Source of the DNA: Alphaproteobacteria bacterium
GTDB lineage: Bacteria > Myxococcota_A > UBA796 > GCA-2862545
DNA: 64,000 nucleotides
Assembly (NCBI GenBank): GCA_020632885.1
Contig: JACKEQ010000006.1
Coordinates: 62,001-126,000 of the forward strand
Direction: 5' to 3'
Below are positions 43,170 through 51,535 of this stretch, piece after piece. The position numbers and the translations under genes were made by a program. The notes under the pieces were generated by a model. The model had not been told where the DNA came from. It was given only the letters and a program-made list of their open reading frames with translations, and did not search any database. How positions within the stretch are numbered: the stretch's first letter is position 1; each line of letters opens with the position of its first letter.

Positions 43170-46100
43170 GGCGCGTCCTCCGTGCGGTGCCGGTAGAGCA
43201 TGGCGTCGTGGGTGGCGAGGGCCTCGAGCATGCTCACGAACGAGCCGCCGCTCGTGGTGTAGGCGGTCTGCATGGCGTCGAGCACGCAGGCGTCCTCGAG
43301 GGTCTCGTCGCGGCCCGCGAAGAACCGGAACGTCTGCCGGACGAAGCACCGCTCGACGTACGGGGAGTCCGCGAGGGCCTCCACGAGGTCGATGGCGTCG
43401 GTGTAGGTGCGGTTCAGCGCGGGGTCCGGGAGGTTCGTGAGCGTGGTGGCGCCGTTCGGGGCGTTCCCGTGGTCGTCGGCCCGGAGGAAGCCCGCGTGGT
43501 TGTAGGTCTCGAAGGCCCGTCCCAGGCTGTTCATGTACTGGTGGCAGACCATGCACTCGGTGCGGGGCTCGATGCTCTCGTCGACGCGCTCGCGGGCCGT
43601 CTTCGTGCCGTCCGTCGCGAGGAGCTGGGCCTCCACGGTCACGAACTCCAGCGGGGGCACGGTCTGGCAGAGCAGGTTCTCGCGGATCCAGCGCCCGCGG
43701 GACACCATGCTCGGGCCGTCCTCGAAGGCGTCACCGTGGCTCGCGAGCCAGGCGGGATGGGTGAGCATGCCCGCGCGCTCGGTGGTGGGCAGGGTCTGCC
43801 AGCGCTCGGCCGTGGTCTCGCCGATCGGTGCAGAGATCCCGTACGGGTAGGACGTGTGGGTCGTGCTGCCCGCGAAGCTCGAGGTGGCGTACCGCGTGGT
43901 GGACGCCAGGAAGAGCTCCCGGGTGGTGAGGAGCTCGTGCAGGACGTCCTGATCGTTCACCACGACGCGCGCGATGGCGTCCTCGAGCTGCTGGAGCAGG
44001 GTGGACTCGTGGCCGTAGTAGCCGGACTGGAGGTTCCCGTAGGAACGCCGGATGTTCGAGACCTCCGCGGTGCCGTCCCAGGCCGAGGTGGCCTCCGGGC
44101 GGTCCTTGAACACCGTCGGGAAGTCCGCGACGTCGAAGAGCTCGAGGAAGAAGCGGTCGATGCGGTCGGACGTCCACTCCGCAGCGCGACCCTGGATGCG
44201 GCGGTCGTCGGCCCAGTCGAAGAGGGTGTCGACCCGCGCGGCGTCCGTGCCCATGGCGTACTGGCGCAGGAGGGCGCCCGCGACGGCCGGCTGCTGGATG
44301 GTGCCGTTGGCCGCGGCCAGCTGGATGTCGGGCAGATGGCCCTCCCAGGGGTCGGTGTAGCTCCCGTAGGGACCGAGCCCGAAGCGGAAGACCCCCTGGG
44401 CGCCCGCGGGACGGTCGCTGATCACGCTGCTCACCCAGCGCGCGATCTCCCAGTCCGAGAGGCGGTGGCGGCCATCGGGGTCCGGGGTGCCCTCGCCGAG
44501 CTCGCTCGGGAACAGTGCCGGGACCGTGAGCCACGCGGCGGACGTGACGTGGGTGAGGGTCTCGGGGCGCGTCCAGCCCTCGCTGGCCTCGCGGACGAGC
44601 GCGGCCTCCGTGAACGCCGTGAGCCGGTCGACCTCGGCCTGCGTCGGCGGCCGGTAGTACGCGCCGTTCTCGAGCATCTCGCGGAGGTAGTGGTCGATGC
44701 AGGTGGGGGTCGGGCTCGCGTCGTTGAACATGCAGTTGAGCGTGCTGTCGCTCGAGGGCTGGTGCTGGCGGCCCTTCGACGGGAACCGCTGGGTCCAGCC
44801 GGCCCCCGCGTAGTCGAGGACTCCGAGGTAGAGGTCGAGGGTGGGCGCGTCCATGCCCACACCCTCGGGGTACGTGGTGAACCGCGCCGAGGACGGGGTG
44901 GCGAGCGGGTTGGAGGCGGCTGGAGACCCGCTGCTCTGGCCGATGGTCTTCCGCCACGAGGTGGCCTCCATGCGGCGCAGCCGGGCCTGGGAGCTCGAGG
45001 GGCTGCCGTCGCACATGAACAGCGCGGCCTGGTCGAGGTCGTTGGGGTCGTAGTCGTTGGGCTCGACGGGCGTGGGGTCCGGCACGCAGCTCGCCCCTCC
45101 GTCGATCCAGGCCGTGATGGTCGAGAGATCCGCGGGGTCCAGGGGCCCACCGGGGGGCATGGGCTGGCCCGAGCCGCCCTGGCTCGCGTGGGTGCCCTGG
45201 AGCTTGTGCACGAGGTAGGACGCAGCACTGTCGCCGGCGGCCACCAGCGCCAGGCCGGACTGGTGGCTCGGTAGCCCGACGAGCCCCTCCACACGGCGGA
45301 GATCGAGGCCTCCGAGGGCGACGGACCCGTGGCAGGCGGTGCAGTTGCCGTCCACGATGGCCTGGACCTCGAGACACTCGAGGCTGACGGGGTCGACGCC
45401 GGTGTCGCCCGTGTCGGCGTCGGTGTCCGCATCCGAGTCGGAGTCCGTGTCGGTGTCGGTGTCGGCCTCGACGTCGCAGACCGCACCGGCCGCGATCCAG
45501 TTGCCGACGACGGCCCGATCGCCGGCGGAGATGGGCGCCTCGCCCGGTGGAGGCATGACGTCGCCGTCACCGCCCGCCGCGAAGTGCGTGCCGAGCAGCT
45601 TGCGCCAGAGGTAGCTGTCGTCGGGGGCGAAGGGCTCGACGAGGACCAGGGGGCTCTGGCCGCTCGGGGCCCCGACGGTGGCGCCGACGTCCGTGAGGTC
45701 GAGGTGACCCGCAGGCAGCGGACCTGCGTGGCAGCCCGTGCAGGACGCGTCGATCACGGTCTGCACGACGTCGCAGCCCGGATCCGCGTCGGTGTCCGTG
45801 TCCGTGTCCGCATCGGCGTCGGCGTCGGCATCGGCGTCGGTGTCCGCGTCACCGCCGGGGTCGCACGTCGCCCCGGCAGCCACCCACGAGCCCAGGGCAG
45901 CGCGCTCTGCAGGAGGGACGGACGCCGTGCCCGGCGGGGGCATCACGGTGCCCGTGCCGCCGACGGTCGCGTGGGTGCCGTCGATCTTCAGCAGCAGGTA
46001 GCTGTCGGCGGGCGCGAAGGGCGCGATGAGGTCGAGGGACGTGCTGCTCGGCGCGCCGACCGACGCGGTGATGTCGGTGAGATCGAGACCCGCCAGCGGC

Positions 46101-46297
46101 AGCTCGCCGCCGTGGCAGGACACGCAGCGGGCGTCCATCGTGGCCTGCGCGGACGCGCAGTCGCCGGGAGCATCGGTGTCGGCGTCCGTGTCGACGTCAG
46201 AGTCGGCGTCGGCATCGGCGTCCGCGTCCGCCTCCCCGACGGGTGCAGTGGGGGCCGGGGTGGGCCGGCACGCGAGCTGCGCGAGGAACAGGAGCAT
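43166..46297 (-). CDS. DUF1592/DUF1588/DUF1585 multi-heme secreted lipoprotein
   Basis: This 1043-residue protein begins MLLFLAQLAC. Three tandem c-type heme modules open the mature part, with CVSCH at 58-62, CTGCH near 185 and CTACH near 317, each separated by an Asp-Ala/Thr linker (DADADAD, DTDTDTD). A long DUF1592-like region (VRFGLGPYG, SDRIDRFFLELFDVADFPTVFKD) follows, and a DUF1588 segment ends in CMVCHQYMNSLGRAFETYNH (about residue 914). DUF1585 closes the protein (VERCFVRQTFRFFAGRDETLED). It is probably a periplasmic or surface oxidoreductase working with the Tat-exported DUF1552 partner coded immediately downstream. Confidence 0.9.
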   Translation of the reverse strand: MLLFLAQLACRPTPAPTAPVGEADADADADADSDVDTDADTDAPGDCASAQATMDARCVSCHGGELPLAGLDLTDITASVGAPSSTSLDLIAPFAPADSYLLLKIDGTHATVGGTGTVMPPPGTASVPPAERAALGSWVAAGATCDPGGDADTDADADADADADTDTDTDADPGCDVVQTVIDASCTGCHAGPLPAGHLDLTDVGATVGAPSGQSPLVLVEPFAPDDSYLWRKLLGTHFAAGGDGDVMPPPGEAPISAGDRAVVGNWIAAGAVCDVEADTDTDTDSDSDADTDADTGDTGVDPVSLECLEVQAIVDGNCTACHGSVALGGLDLRRVEGLVGLPSHQSGLALVAAGDSAASYLVHKLQGTHASQGGSGQPMPPGGPLDPADLSTITAWIDGGASCVPDPTPVEPNDYDPNDLDQAALFMCDGSPSSSQARLRRMEATSWRKTIGQSSGSPAASNPLATPSSARFTTYPEGVGMDAPTLDLYLGVLDYAGAGWTQRFPSKGRQHQPSSDSTLNCMFNDASPTPTCIDHYLREMLENGAYYRPPTQAEVDRLTAFTEAALVREASEGWTRPETLTHVTSAAWLTVPALFPSELGEGTPDPDGRHRLSDWEIARWVSSVISDRPAGAQGVFRFGLGPYGSYTDPWEGHLPDIQLAAANGTIQQPAVAGALLRQYAMGTDAARVDTLFDWADDRRIQGRAAEWTSDRIDRFFLELFDVADFPTVFKDRPEATSAWDGTAEVSNIRRSYGNLQSGYYGHESTLLQQLEDAIARVVVNDQDVLHELLTTRELFLASTTRYATSSFAGSTTHTSYPYGISAPIGETTAERWQTLPTTERAGMLTHPAWLASHGDAFEDGPSMVSRGRWIRENLLCQTVPPLEFVTVEAQLLATDGTKTARERVDESIEPRTECMVCHQYMNSLGRAFETYNHAGFLRADDHGNAPNGATTLTNLPDPALNRTYTDAIDLVEALADSPYVERCFVRQTFRFFAGRDETLEDACVLDAMQTAYTTSGGSFVSMLEALATHDAMLYRHRTEDAP

Positions 46298-46436
46298 CGT
46301 GGACCGCCGTCGTGAGGGACCAGTCTACAACGGACCGACGGCGGACACCGACCACCGTCGGGGTGCCCATCGGGCGAACGTCTGGAATCGCAGGCATGCA
46401 GGCTGCAAGGTGCCGGGCTCCACCGAGGAGGCCGAG

Positions 46437-46784
46437 ATGACGACGATCGAGAGGAGCTGGACGCACGGACAGCGAGCGCTGGAGGTGCGGCGCGGGGACG
46501 CCGGGTACACCCTGGCCATCGATGGACAGGGGGTGCTCACGGACGACCGCGAGGGCTTCGAGCTGCTCGCGCGACACGTGGCGGCGGCGGTCACCAGCCG
46601 GCCGTTCAACGCCGGGCGGCCCTGGCGGCCGGACGACGACGCGGTGCTGGCGGCGCGGTTCGGAGCGGGCGACGACGACGTCACGCTGGCCGCCTCGCTG
46701 GACCGCACGAAGAACGCCATCCGCGCGCGGCTCGTGAAGCTCGGCCTCACCGAGGACACTGGCGGATGGCGCCGCTACGCCTGA
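46437..46784 (+). CDS. Small SANT/Myb-like DNA-binding protein
   Basis: This is a 115-residue protein. The N-terminal part (RALEVRRGDAGYTLAIDG) is a short beta domain; the C-terminal part (RPWRPDDDAVLAARFGAGDD, TLAASLDRTKNAIRARLVKLGL) has the spacing of a SANT/Myb or GcrA-type helix-turn-helix, with the RTKNAIRARLVKLGL recognition helix. It is a candidate small regulator. The ATG is preceded by GAGGAGG. It is divergent from the multi-heme gene; the 139 bases between hold the promoters. Confidence 0.65.
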   Translation: MTTIERSWTHGQRALEVRRGDAGYTLAIDGQGVLTDDREGFELLARHVAAAVTSRPFNAGRPWRPDDDAVLAARFGAGDDDVTLAASLDRTKNAIRARLVKLGLTEDTGGWRRYA

Positions 46785-46861
46785 GGGCAGGTTCGGGTCA
46801 GACGGGCGGAAGGTTCCGATCGGGAGGCGCAGGTACACCCTGCACACCCCAGGAGGCCCCC

Positions 46862-47947
46862 ATGCTCGTCTCGATCCTCGCCCTCGCCAGCGCTTCGGTG
46901 CTCGATCCGCTCGACTCCGTGCAGACCCGGGCGTCGGCGCTCTGCGACACCGTTCCCGGCGACGGGGAGGTCACCCAGGACTTCGGCACCGCCACGCCCC
47001 CCTGGAGCCGCGCGTTCTCCGCAGACGCCGCCGTGGCCGGCCTCTGCGCCATGCACGGTGAGGTCACCCACGACGAGACGTTCTCCGTCGCCGGCGACCA
47101 GCTCACCGTGTCCCACACGAGCTCGGCGTTCGCCATCGACCAGGGCACGTCCCCGGGCTCGTTCTTCGTCTCCGCGGACGGGTCGGCCCTCTCGGACACC
47201 CGCTTCCGGGTGGACGTCCTCTCGCCGTTCACCCTGGATGTCGACGTCGACCGCAACGTCGCCGAGCCCGTGACGGTCGTGCTCCGGAACCTCACCACGA
47301 GCTCCATCGTGCTCGACGTGCCCCTCGTCGGCTCCTTCGACGGGGTGCTGGACCCCGGGGCCTACCAGCTCGAGGTCTCGAACATCTGCTCGGTCCAGCG
47401 CGGGGGTGTCTGCTCGAGCACGCTCGTCGTCGACCTCGCCGTGGACGCCTCGGGGGCGCCCGGGTGCACGGGCCTCTGCGCCACGCTCGCCCAGGCCGTG
47501 GACGACGCGAACACCGCCTACGGCTCCACGGTCCTGGTGCCCGGGACCGGCTCCCTCGGAACCGACAGGGTCACCGGCGTCCTCGAGGACCTCGCCGACG
47601 ACCTCGTCGCCAGCGGCTGCACCCTCGACCCCGATACGCTCTCGGGCTTCGGCGGTGCCATGGTCGGCAACCGCGTCACGGGCGACGCCACGGGCGGACC
47701 GGTCGCTGCGACGTTCGGCGGCGGCGTGTTCGCCGGATCGCTCGGGGGTCTGACGTTCGCGGACGGGACCTGGCGCGGCTCGCGCTTCGCGGCCCCGACC
47801 TCGGACGGTGGCTTCCTGGCGGGCACCTGGGTGCGGGTGGCCGGTCGCCGCGGCGTCGTGGTGGGGCTCTACGGCACCTGCGACGGTGGCGCCGGGCTCC
47901 CGGGACCGGTGGAGAGCTGGTACGGCGCTCCGCTCTCCTGGCCCTGA
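46862..47947 (+). CDS. Secreted protein of unknown function
   Basis: This 361-residue protein has the start MLVSILALASASVLDP, a plausible short secretion signal, and AGGAGG eight bases before the ATG. The middle of the mature part is beta-rich (VEPVTVVLRNLTTSSIVLDVPLVG); the C-terminal part has Gly-rich repeats (GGGVFAGSLGGLTFADGTWRGSRFA) and three Cys pairs. I do not recognise the family. It is the last plus-strand gene before the convergent sufS gene, whose stop is five bases away. Confidence 0.6.
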   Translation: MLVSILALASASVLDPLDSVQTRASALCDTVPGDGEVTQDFGTATPPWSRAFSADAAVAGLCAMHGEVTHDETFSVAGDQLTVSHTSSAFAIDQGTSPGSFFVSADGSALSDTRFRVDVLSPFTLDVDVDRNVAEPVTVVLRNLTTSSIVLDVPLVGSFDGVLDPGAYQLEVSNICSVQRGGVCSSTLVVDLAVDASGAPGCTGLCATLAQAVDDANTAYGSTVLVPGTGSLGTDRVTGVLEDLADDLVASGCTLDPDTLSGFGGAMVGNRVTGDATGGPVAATFGGGVFAGSLGGLTFADGTWRGSRFAAPTSDGGFLAGTWVRVAGRRGVVVGLYGTCDGGAGLPGPVESWYGAPLSWP

Positions 47948-47951
47948 GGCA

Positions 47952-49172
47952 TCAGCGGAACAGCCGGACGATCTTCGCCATGCTGGTGAGGAAGCGGTCC
48001 ACCTCGGCCTCGGTGTTGTAGAGGCCGAAGCTCGCCCGGGCGGTCGCCTCGACCCCCAGGCGCTCCATGAGGGGCTGGGCGCAGTGGTGACCCGTGCGGA
48101 CCGCGATGCCGTCCTCGTCGAGGAAGGTGCCGACGTCCGTCGGGTGCAGGCCGTCCACGACGAACGAGAGCACGGCGGCCTTGTGCGGAGCCGTGCCGAG
48201 GATGCGGACACCGTCGAGGGACTGCAGGCCCGCGGTGGCGCGCGCGAGCAGCCGGGCCTCGTGGGCCGACACGGCGTCGCGCCCGACGTCCATGAGGAAC
48301 CGCGCGGCGGCGCCGATCCCGACGGCCCCGGCGATGTACGGGGTGCCCGCCTCGAACCGCGCGGGGGGTGCGGCCCACGTGGAGCCCTCGAACCGCACGG
48401 TCTCGATCATGTCGCCGCCGCCCTGCCACGGCGGCATGCGCTCGAGGAGCTCCATGCGACCCCAGAGGGCGCCGATGCCGGTGGGGCCGTACATCTTGTG
48501 GCCCGACAGCGCGAAGAAGTCGGCCCCGAGGGCCTGGACGTCGATGGGGGCGTGCGGTGCGCCCTGGGCGCCGTCGACCACGAGGATCGCCCCGACGGCA
48601 TGGGCCCGCGCGGCCATCTCGGCCACCGGGTTCACGGTGCCGAGCGCGTTGCTCGTGTGGCCCACCGAGACGATCTTCGTGCGGGGGCCGAGCAACCGGT
48701 CGTACGCGTCGAGATCCAGGCTACCGTCGTCGTGGATGGGCACCACGCGGATGACGGCACCCGTGCGGGCCGCGACGAGCTGCCAGGGCACGATGTTGCT
48801 GTGGTGCTCGAGGGCCGTCAGCACGACCTCGTCGCCCGGAGCCAGCATGCCGCCCCAGGCGTAGGCCACCAGGTTCAGGGCCTCGGTGGTGCCGCGGGTG
48901 AACACGACCTCGTCGGGGGACGGCGCGTTCAGGAAGGCCGCGAGCTGCGCCCGGCCCGCCTCGTAGGCCTCCGTGGCACGCTGGGAGAGCACGTGGACCG
49001 CCCGGTGCACGTTGGCGTGGGCGTGGCGCTCGTAGTGGTCGACCGCATCGAGGACGGCGAGGGGCCGCTGGGTGGACGCCGCGTTGTCGAGGTAGACGAG
49101 GGGTTGCCCGTTCCGACCGGTCTCCGCGAGGATCGGGAACTGCGCGCGGAGCGCCTCGACGTCGTAGCTCAT
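47952..49172 (-). CDS. sufS: Cysteine desulfurase SufS
   Basis: This 406-residue PLP enzyme has VYLDNAASTQRPLAV, ALEHHSNIVPWQ, VDGAQGAPHAPIDV, the PLP lysine in ALSGHKMYGPTGIG and the sulfur-accepting Cys in RTGHHCAQPLME, followed by VRASFGLYNTEAEVD. Length and motifs are those of group II SufS desulfurases, which deliver sulfide for Fe-S assembly. The start ATG overlaps the sufD stop (ATGA). No sufE or sufU is next to it; the sulfur relay protein is either elsewhere or absent. Confidence 0.95.
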   Translation of the reverse strand: MSYDVEALRAQFPILAETGRNGQPLVYLDNAASTQRPLAVLDAVDHYERHAHANVHRAVHVLSQRATEAYEAGRAQLAAFLNAPSPDEVVFTRGTTEALNLVAYAWGGMLAPGDEVVLTALEHHSNIVPWQLVAARTGAVIRVVPIHDDGSLDLDAYDRLLGPRTKIVSVGHTSNALGTVNPVAEMAARAHAVGAILVVDGAQGAPHAPIDVQALGADFFALSGHKMYGPTGIGALWGRMELLERMPPWQGGGDMIETVRFEGSTWAAPPARFEAGTPYIAGAVGIGAAARFLMDVGRDAVSAHEARLLARATAGLQSLDGVRILGTAPHKAAVLSFVVDGLHPTDVGTFLDEDGIAVRTGHHCAQPLMERLGVEATARASFGLYNTEAEVDRFLTSMAKIVRLFR

Positions 49173-50275
49173 GCCAGCCACGCGTCGACGGCGGCCTGGA
49201 GCTCCTCCCGGAACGCGTCGGGGACCGACGCCACCACCTCCGAGGCGAACGCCCCCGTGAGCAGCCGGGAGGCCTCGCTCACCGTCAGCCCGCGCTGGCG
49301 GAGGTAGAACAGGGCCTCGTCGTCGAGCCGCCCGACCGTGGCGCCGTGGCTGGCGACCACCTCGTCGTTGTCGATCTGGAGCCACGGCCGCACGACCGCG
49401 CTCGCCCCGTCCGCGAGCAGGAGCGTGTTGGCCTGCTGGGTGGCCTCGGTGCCGGTGACGCCCGGCGCGACGGTCACCTGGCCCGTGAACACGGCACGTG
49501 CGCGGTCGTCGAGGATGTTCCGGAAGAGCTGGTGGCTCGCCATGCCCGGGCTCGCGTGCTGCAGCTCGAGGTGGTGGTCGGCGTGCTGCTTGCCTCGACC
49601 CAGCACGAGGCCGCGTGCATCGAGGGCGCCGCGGGCCTGCCCGGTGCTGGTGAGCTCGACGCGCACGATGGACCCGCCGAGCACGAAGGAGCGGACGTCG
49701 ATCCGCGCGTCGCGACCGAGGTCCGCGGCGATGCGGACGACCGCGTGGCCGCCCTCTCCCCGCACGACGTGGGTGAGCGAGACGGAGGCCGTGGTGCCGG
49801 CGAACACTTCGATCACGGGGACGTGGAGGCCCGATCCGAGCGTGTGCTCTACGAGGACCTCGACGCGCGCGCGAGCCTCGGCGACCACGAGCACCCGGGG
49901 CGTCGTGAGGCCGTCGGCGCCGCCGAGCTTCACGCGGACCGGCCCGACCCGCGCGCCCGCCGGGGCGTGAACGAGGGCCCCACCGCGGAAGAAGGCGGCG
50001 TTGAGGCCCTGGAAGCCCTCGGTGCCCGCGGCGCGCCCGAGCTTCGCGACCGCGTCGCGCGGCCCCTCGAGGAGCGGCACGGCGCCCTCGAGCTCCACGG
50101 AGCCCTCCACAGGGGCGTGCTCGGTGGCGAGGAGGCGGGCGGCCGAGGTGAAGCGCCAGGCCTCGTCGCGGCGGCCGGGGAACGTGAGCCCCTGCATGGC
50201 GGCACGGCGCCAGGAGCCGTTCCCGGGCAGGGCGTCGGCGACGGCTTCGAAGGCCGCCTGGTAGGGGGCGCTCAT
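49169..50275 (-). CDS. sufD: Fe-S cluster assembly protein SufD
   Basis: This is a 368-residue protein, somewhat short for SufD. The FTSAARLL and LHVPVIEVFAGTTASVSLTHVV strands and the core LVLGRGKQHADHHLELQHASPG, SHQLFRNILDDRARAVFTGQV and SHGATVGRLDDEALFYLRQRGL match SufD/SufB C-terminal scaffolds; the last includes the conserved GATxG histidine region. It forms the SufBC2D scaffold complex. Its start overlaps the sufC stop (ATGA). Confidence 0.93.
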   Translation of the reverse strand: MSAPYQAAFEAVADALPGNGSWRRAAMQGLTFPGRRDEAWRFTSAARLLATEHAPVEGSVELEGAVPLLEGPRDAVAKLGRAAGTEGFQGLNAAFFRGGALVHAPAGARVGPVRVKLGGADGLTTPRVLVVAEARARVEVLVEHTLGSGLHVPVIEVFAGTTASVSLTHVVRGEGGHAVVRIAADLGRDARIDVRSFVLGGSIVRVELTSTGQARGALDARGLVLGRGKQHADHHLELQHASPGMASHQLFRNILDDRARAVFTGQVTVAPGVTGTEATQQANTLLLADGASAVVRPWLQIDNDEVVASHGATVGRLDDEALFYLRQRGLTVSEASRLLTGAFASEVVASVPDAFREELQAAVDAWLA

Positions 50276-51021
50276 CAGCCGGCCTTCCGGATCCAGTCGT
50301 ACCCGCGGGTCTCCACGTCCTTCGCGAGCGTGGCATCCCCGCTCTTCACGATGCGCCCGTCCACGAGGATGTGCGTGAAGTCCGGGACCAGGTGGTCGAG
50401 GAGCCGCTGGTAGTGCGTGATCACGAGCATGGAGCGATCCGGGGCGCGCAGGGCGTTCACGCCGGCCGCGAGGGTGCGCAGCGCGTCGACGTCCAGCCCG
50501 CTGTCCATCTCGTCGAGCACGGCGAGCTTCGGCTCCAGGACGGCCATCTGGAAGATCTCGTTCCGCTTCTTCTCGCCGCCCGAGAAGCCCTCGTTGAGCG
50601 AGCGGTTCAGGAGCTCCTTGGGCATCTCGACGAGCTTCATCTTCTCGCGCGCGAGCTTCAGGAAGTCCACGGCGTTGAGCTCGGGCTCGCCGCGGGCCGT
50701 GCGCACCGCGTTCAGGGCGGCCTTCAGGAAGTAGCTCGTGGACACCCCGGGGATCTCGACCGGGTGCTGGAAGCTCATGAACACGCCGCGATGGGCGCGC
50801 TCCTCGGGCTCCAGGCCGAGCAGGGACTCCCCGTCGAGGCGGATGTCTCCGCCGGTGACGGTGTAGTCCGGGTGCCCGCAGATCACCTTGGACAGGGTGC
50901 TCTTGCCCGCACCGTTCGGCCCCATGACCGCGTGCACCTCTCCGGCGCCCAGGGTGAGGGTGAGCCCCTTCAGGATCGGGGTGCCGTCGATCTCCGCGTG
51001 GACGTCGACCAGCTCGAGCAT
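50275..51021 (-). CDS. sufC: Fe-S assembly ATPase SufC
   Basis: This 248-residue ABC ATPase has Walker A GPNGAGKST at residues 34-42, the SufC-specific DxxSxxGLxPEERA and GVFMSFQHPVEIPGVS segments, the signature FSGGEKKRNEIFQ and Walker B AVLDEMDSGLD. SufC is the soluble ATPase of the SufBCD scaffold. GGAGG precedes the ATG. It begins the sufC-sufD-sufS unit, which has its own operator/promoter copy (51041-51074) and is separated from rrf2-sufB by about 3 kb. Confidence 0.96.
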   Translation of the reverse strand: MLELVDVHAEIDGTPILKGLTLTLGAGEVHAVMGPNGAGKSTLSKVICGHPDYTVTGGDIRLDGESLLGLEPEERAHRGVFMSFQHPVEIPGVSTSYFLKAALNAVRTARGEPELNAVDFLKLAREKMKLVEMPKELLNRSLNEGFSGGEKKRNEIFQMAVLEPKLAVLDEMDSGLDVDALRTLAAGVNALRAPDRSMLVITHYQRLLDHLVPDFTHILVDGRIVKSGDATLAKDVETRGYDWIRKAG

Positions 51022-51040
51022 GCGTCCTCCAGGACCGTCG

Positions 51041-51074
51041 GCTAACCAAACCGGACGGTCCCATCCAGATTGGG
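51041..51074 (-). promoter_or_regulatory. Shared SUF operator/promoter element upstream of sufC
   Basis: On the plus strand the blocks GCTAAC, AAACCG, ACG and CCCATCCAGAT occur in the same order and spacing as at 55987-56019, with only single variable bases between them. The element lies 20 bases before the sufC ATG. The last block forms an inverted repeat CCCATC-CA-GAT(T)GGG. By position and duplication it is a regulator site with an embedded promoter, most likely for the Rrf2 regulator encoded at 55526-55978. Confidence 0.7.
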
Positions 51075-51129
51075 GGACCGTGGTACCGGGCACGGACGCG
51101 CGCTAGACTCCGCGCCGGAGGCGACGCCG

Positions 51130-51285
51130 ATGGCCGAAGCGAAGGAAGGACCCGACTGGCAGAAGATCATGGGCTGCAGCATCGCGGGCTTCGTGATGTT
51201 CTGCATCCTGCTCGCGCTGGGCACCCTCGCGTTGATCTTCGTCCTCCCCTTCGTGAGCTGGGCCCTGGTGCTCCTCGACGCCTGA
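51130..51285 (+). CDS. Single-pass small membrane protein
   Basis: This 51-residue protein (MAEAKEGPDWQKIMGC then a long hydrophobic helix CSIAGFVMFCILLALGTLALIFVLPFV) is preceded by GGAGG at a normal distance. It is divergent from sufC and convergent with the small gene at 51290. A small protein with a short charged N-terminus and one helix could be a membrane regulator. Its reality rests on the RBS and composition only. Confidence 0.45.
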   Translation: MAEAKEGPDWQKIMGCSIAGFVMFCILLALGTLALIFVLPFVSWALVLLDA

Positions 51286-51289
51286 GGTC

Positions 51290-51535
51290 CTACGGTGCCC
51301 GCCGGCGCCGTACGAGCACCCCGAGACCGCCCAGGGTGCCGACGGCCACCACCCCGGCCACGCCCAGCCCGACACCGATGGGGACGACCCACGATGCGCC
51401 GCCCGGGGGCGGTGGTGCCGGCGGGGGCAGGTCCCGGTCGACGAGACCTCGTGGGGGGGCCTGCGGGGGCACGATGTCGGCTCGCGCATCACCGACCAGA
51501 AGGATGAAGAGCGCCGCTCCCACGGGGATCACCAT
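51290..51535 (-). CDS. Small secreted/anchored protein with proline-rich middle and C-terminal TM-Arg tail
   Basis: This is an 81-residue protein. It starts MVIPVGAALFILLVGDARA (signal), has a Pro-rich segment (APPRGLVDRDLPPPAPPPPGG) and a hydrophobic helix (WVVPIGVGLGVAGVVAVGTLGGLGVLV) followed by RRRRAP. The tripartite end resembles C-terminal sorting signals, although the protein is very small for a carrier of one. Its start overlaps the stop of the preceding lipoprotein by 7 bases, so it belongs to that operon. Confidence 0.55.
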   Translation of the reverse strand: MVIPVGAALFILLVGDARADIVPPQAPPRGLVDRDLPPPAPPPPGGASWVVPIGVGLGVAGVVAVGTLGGLGVLVRRRRAP

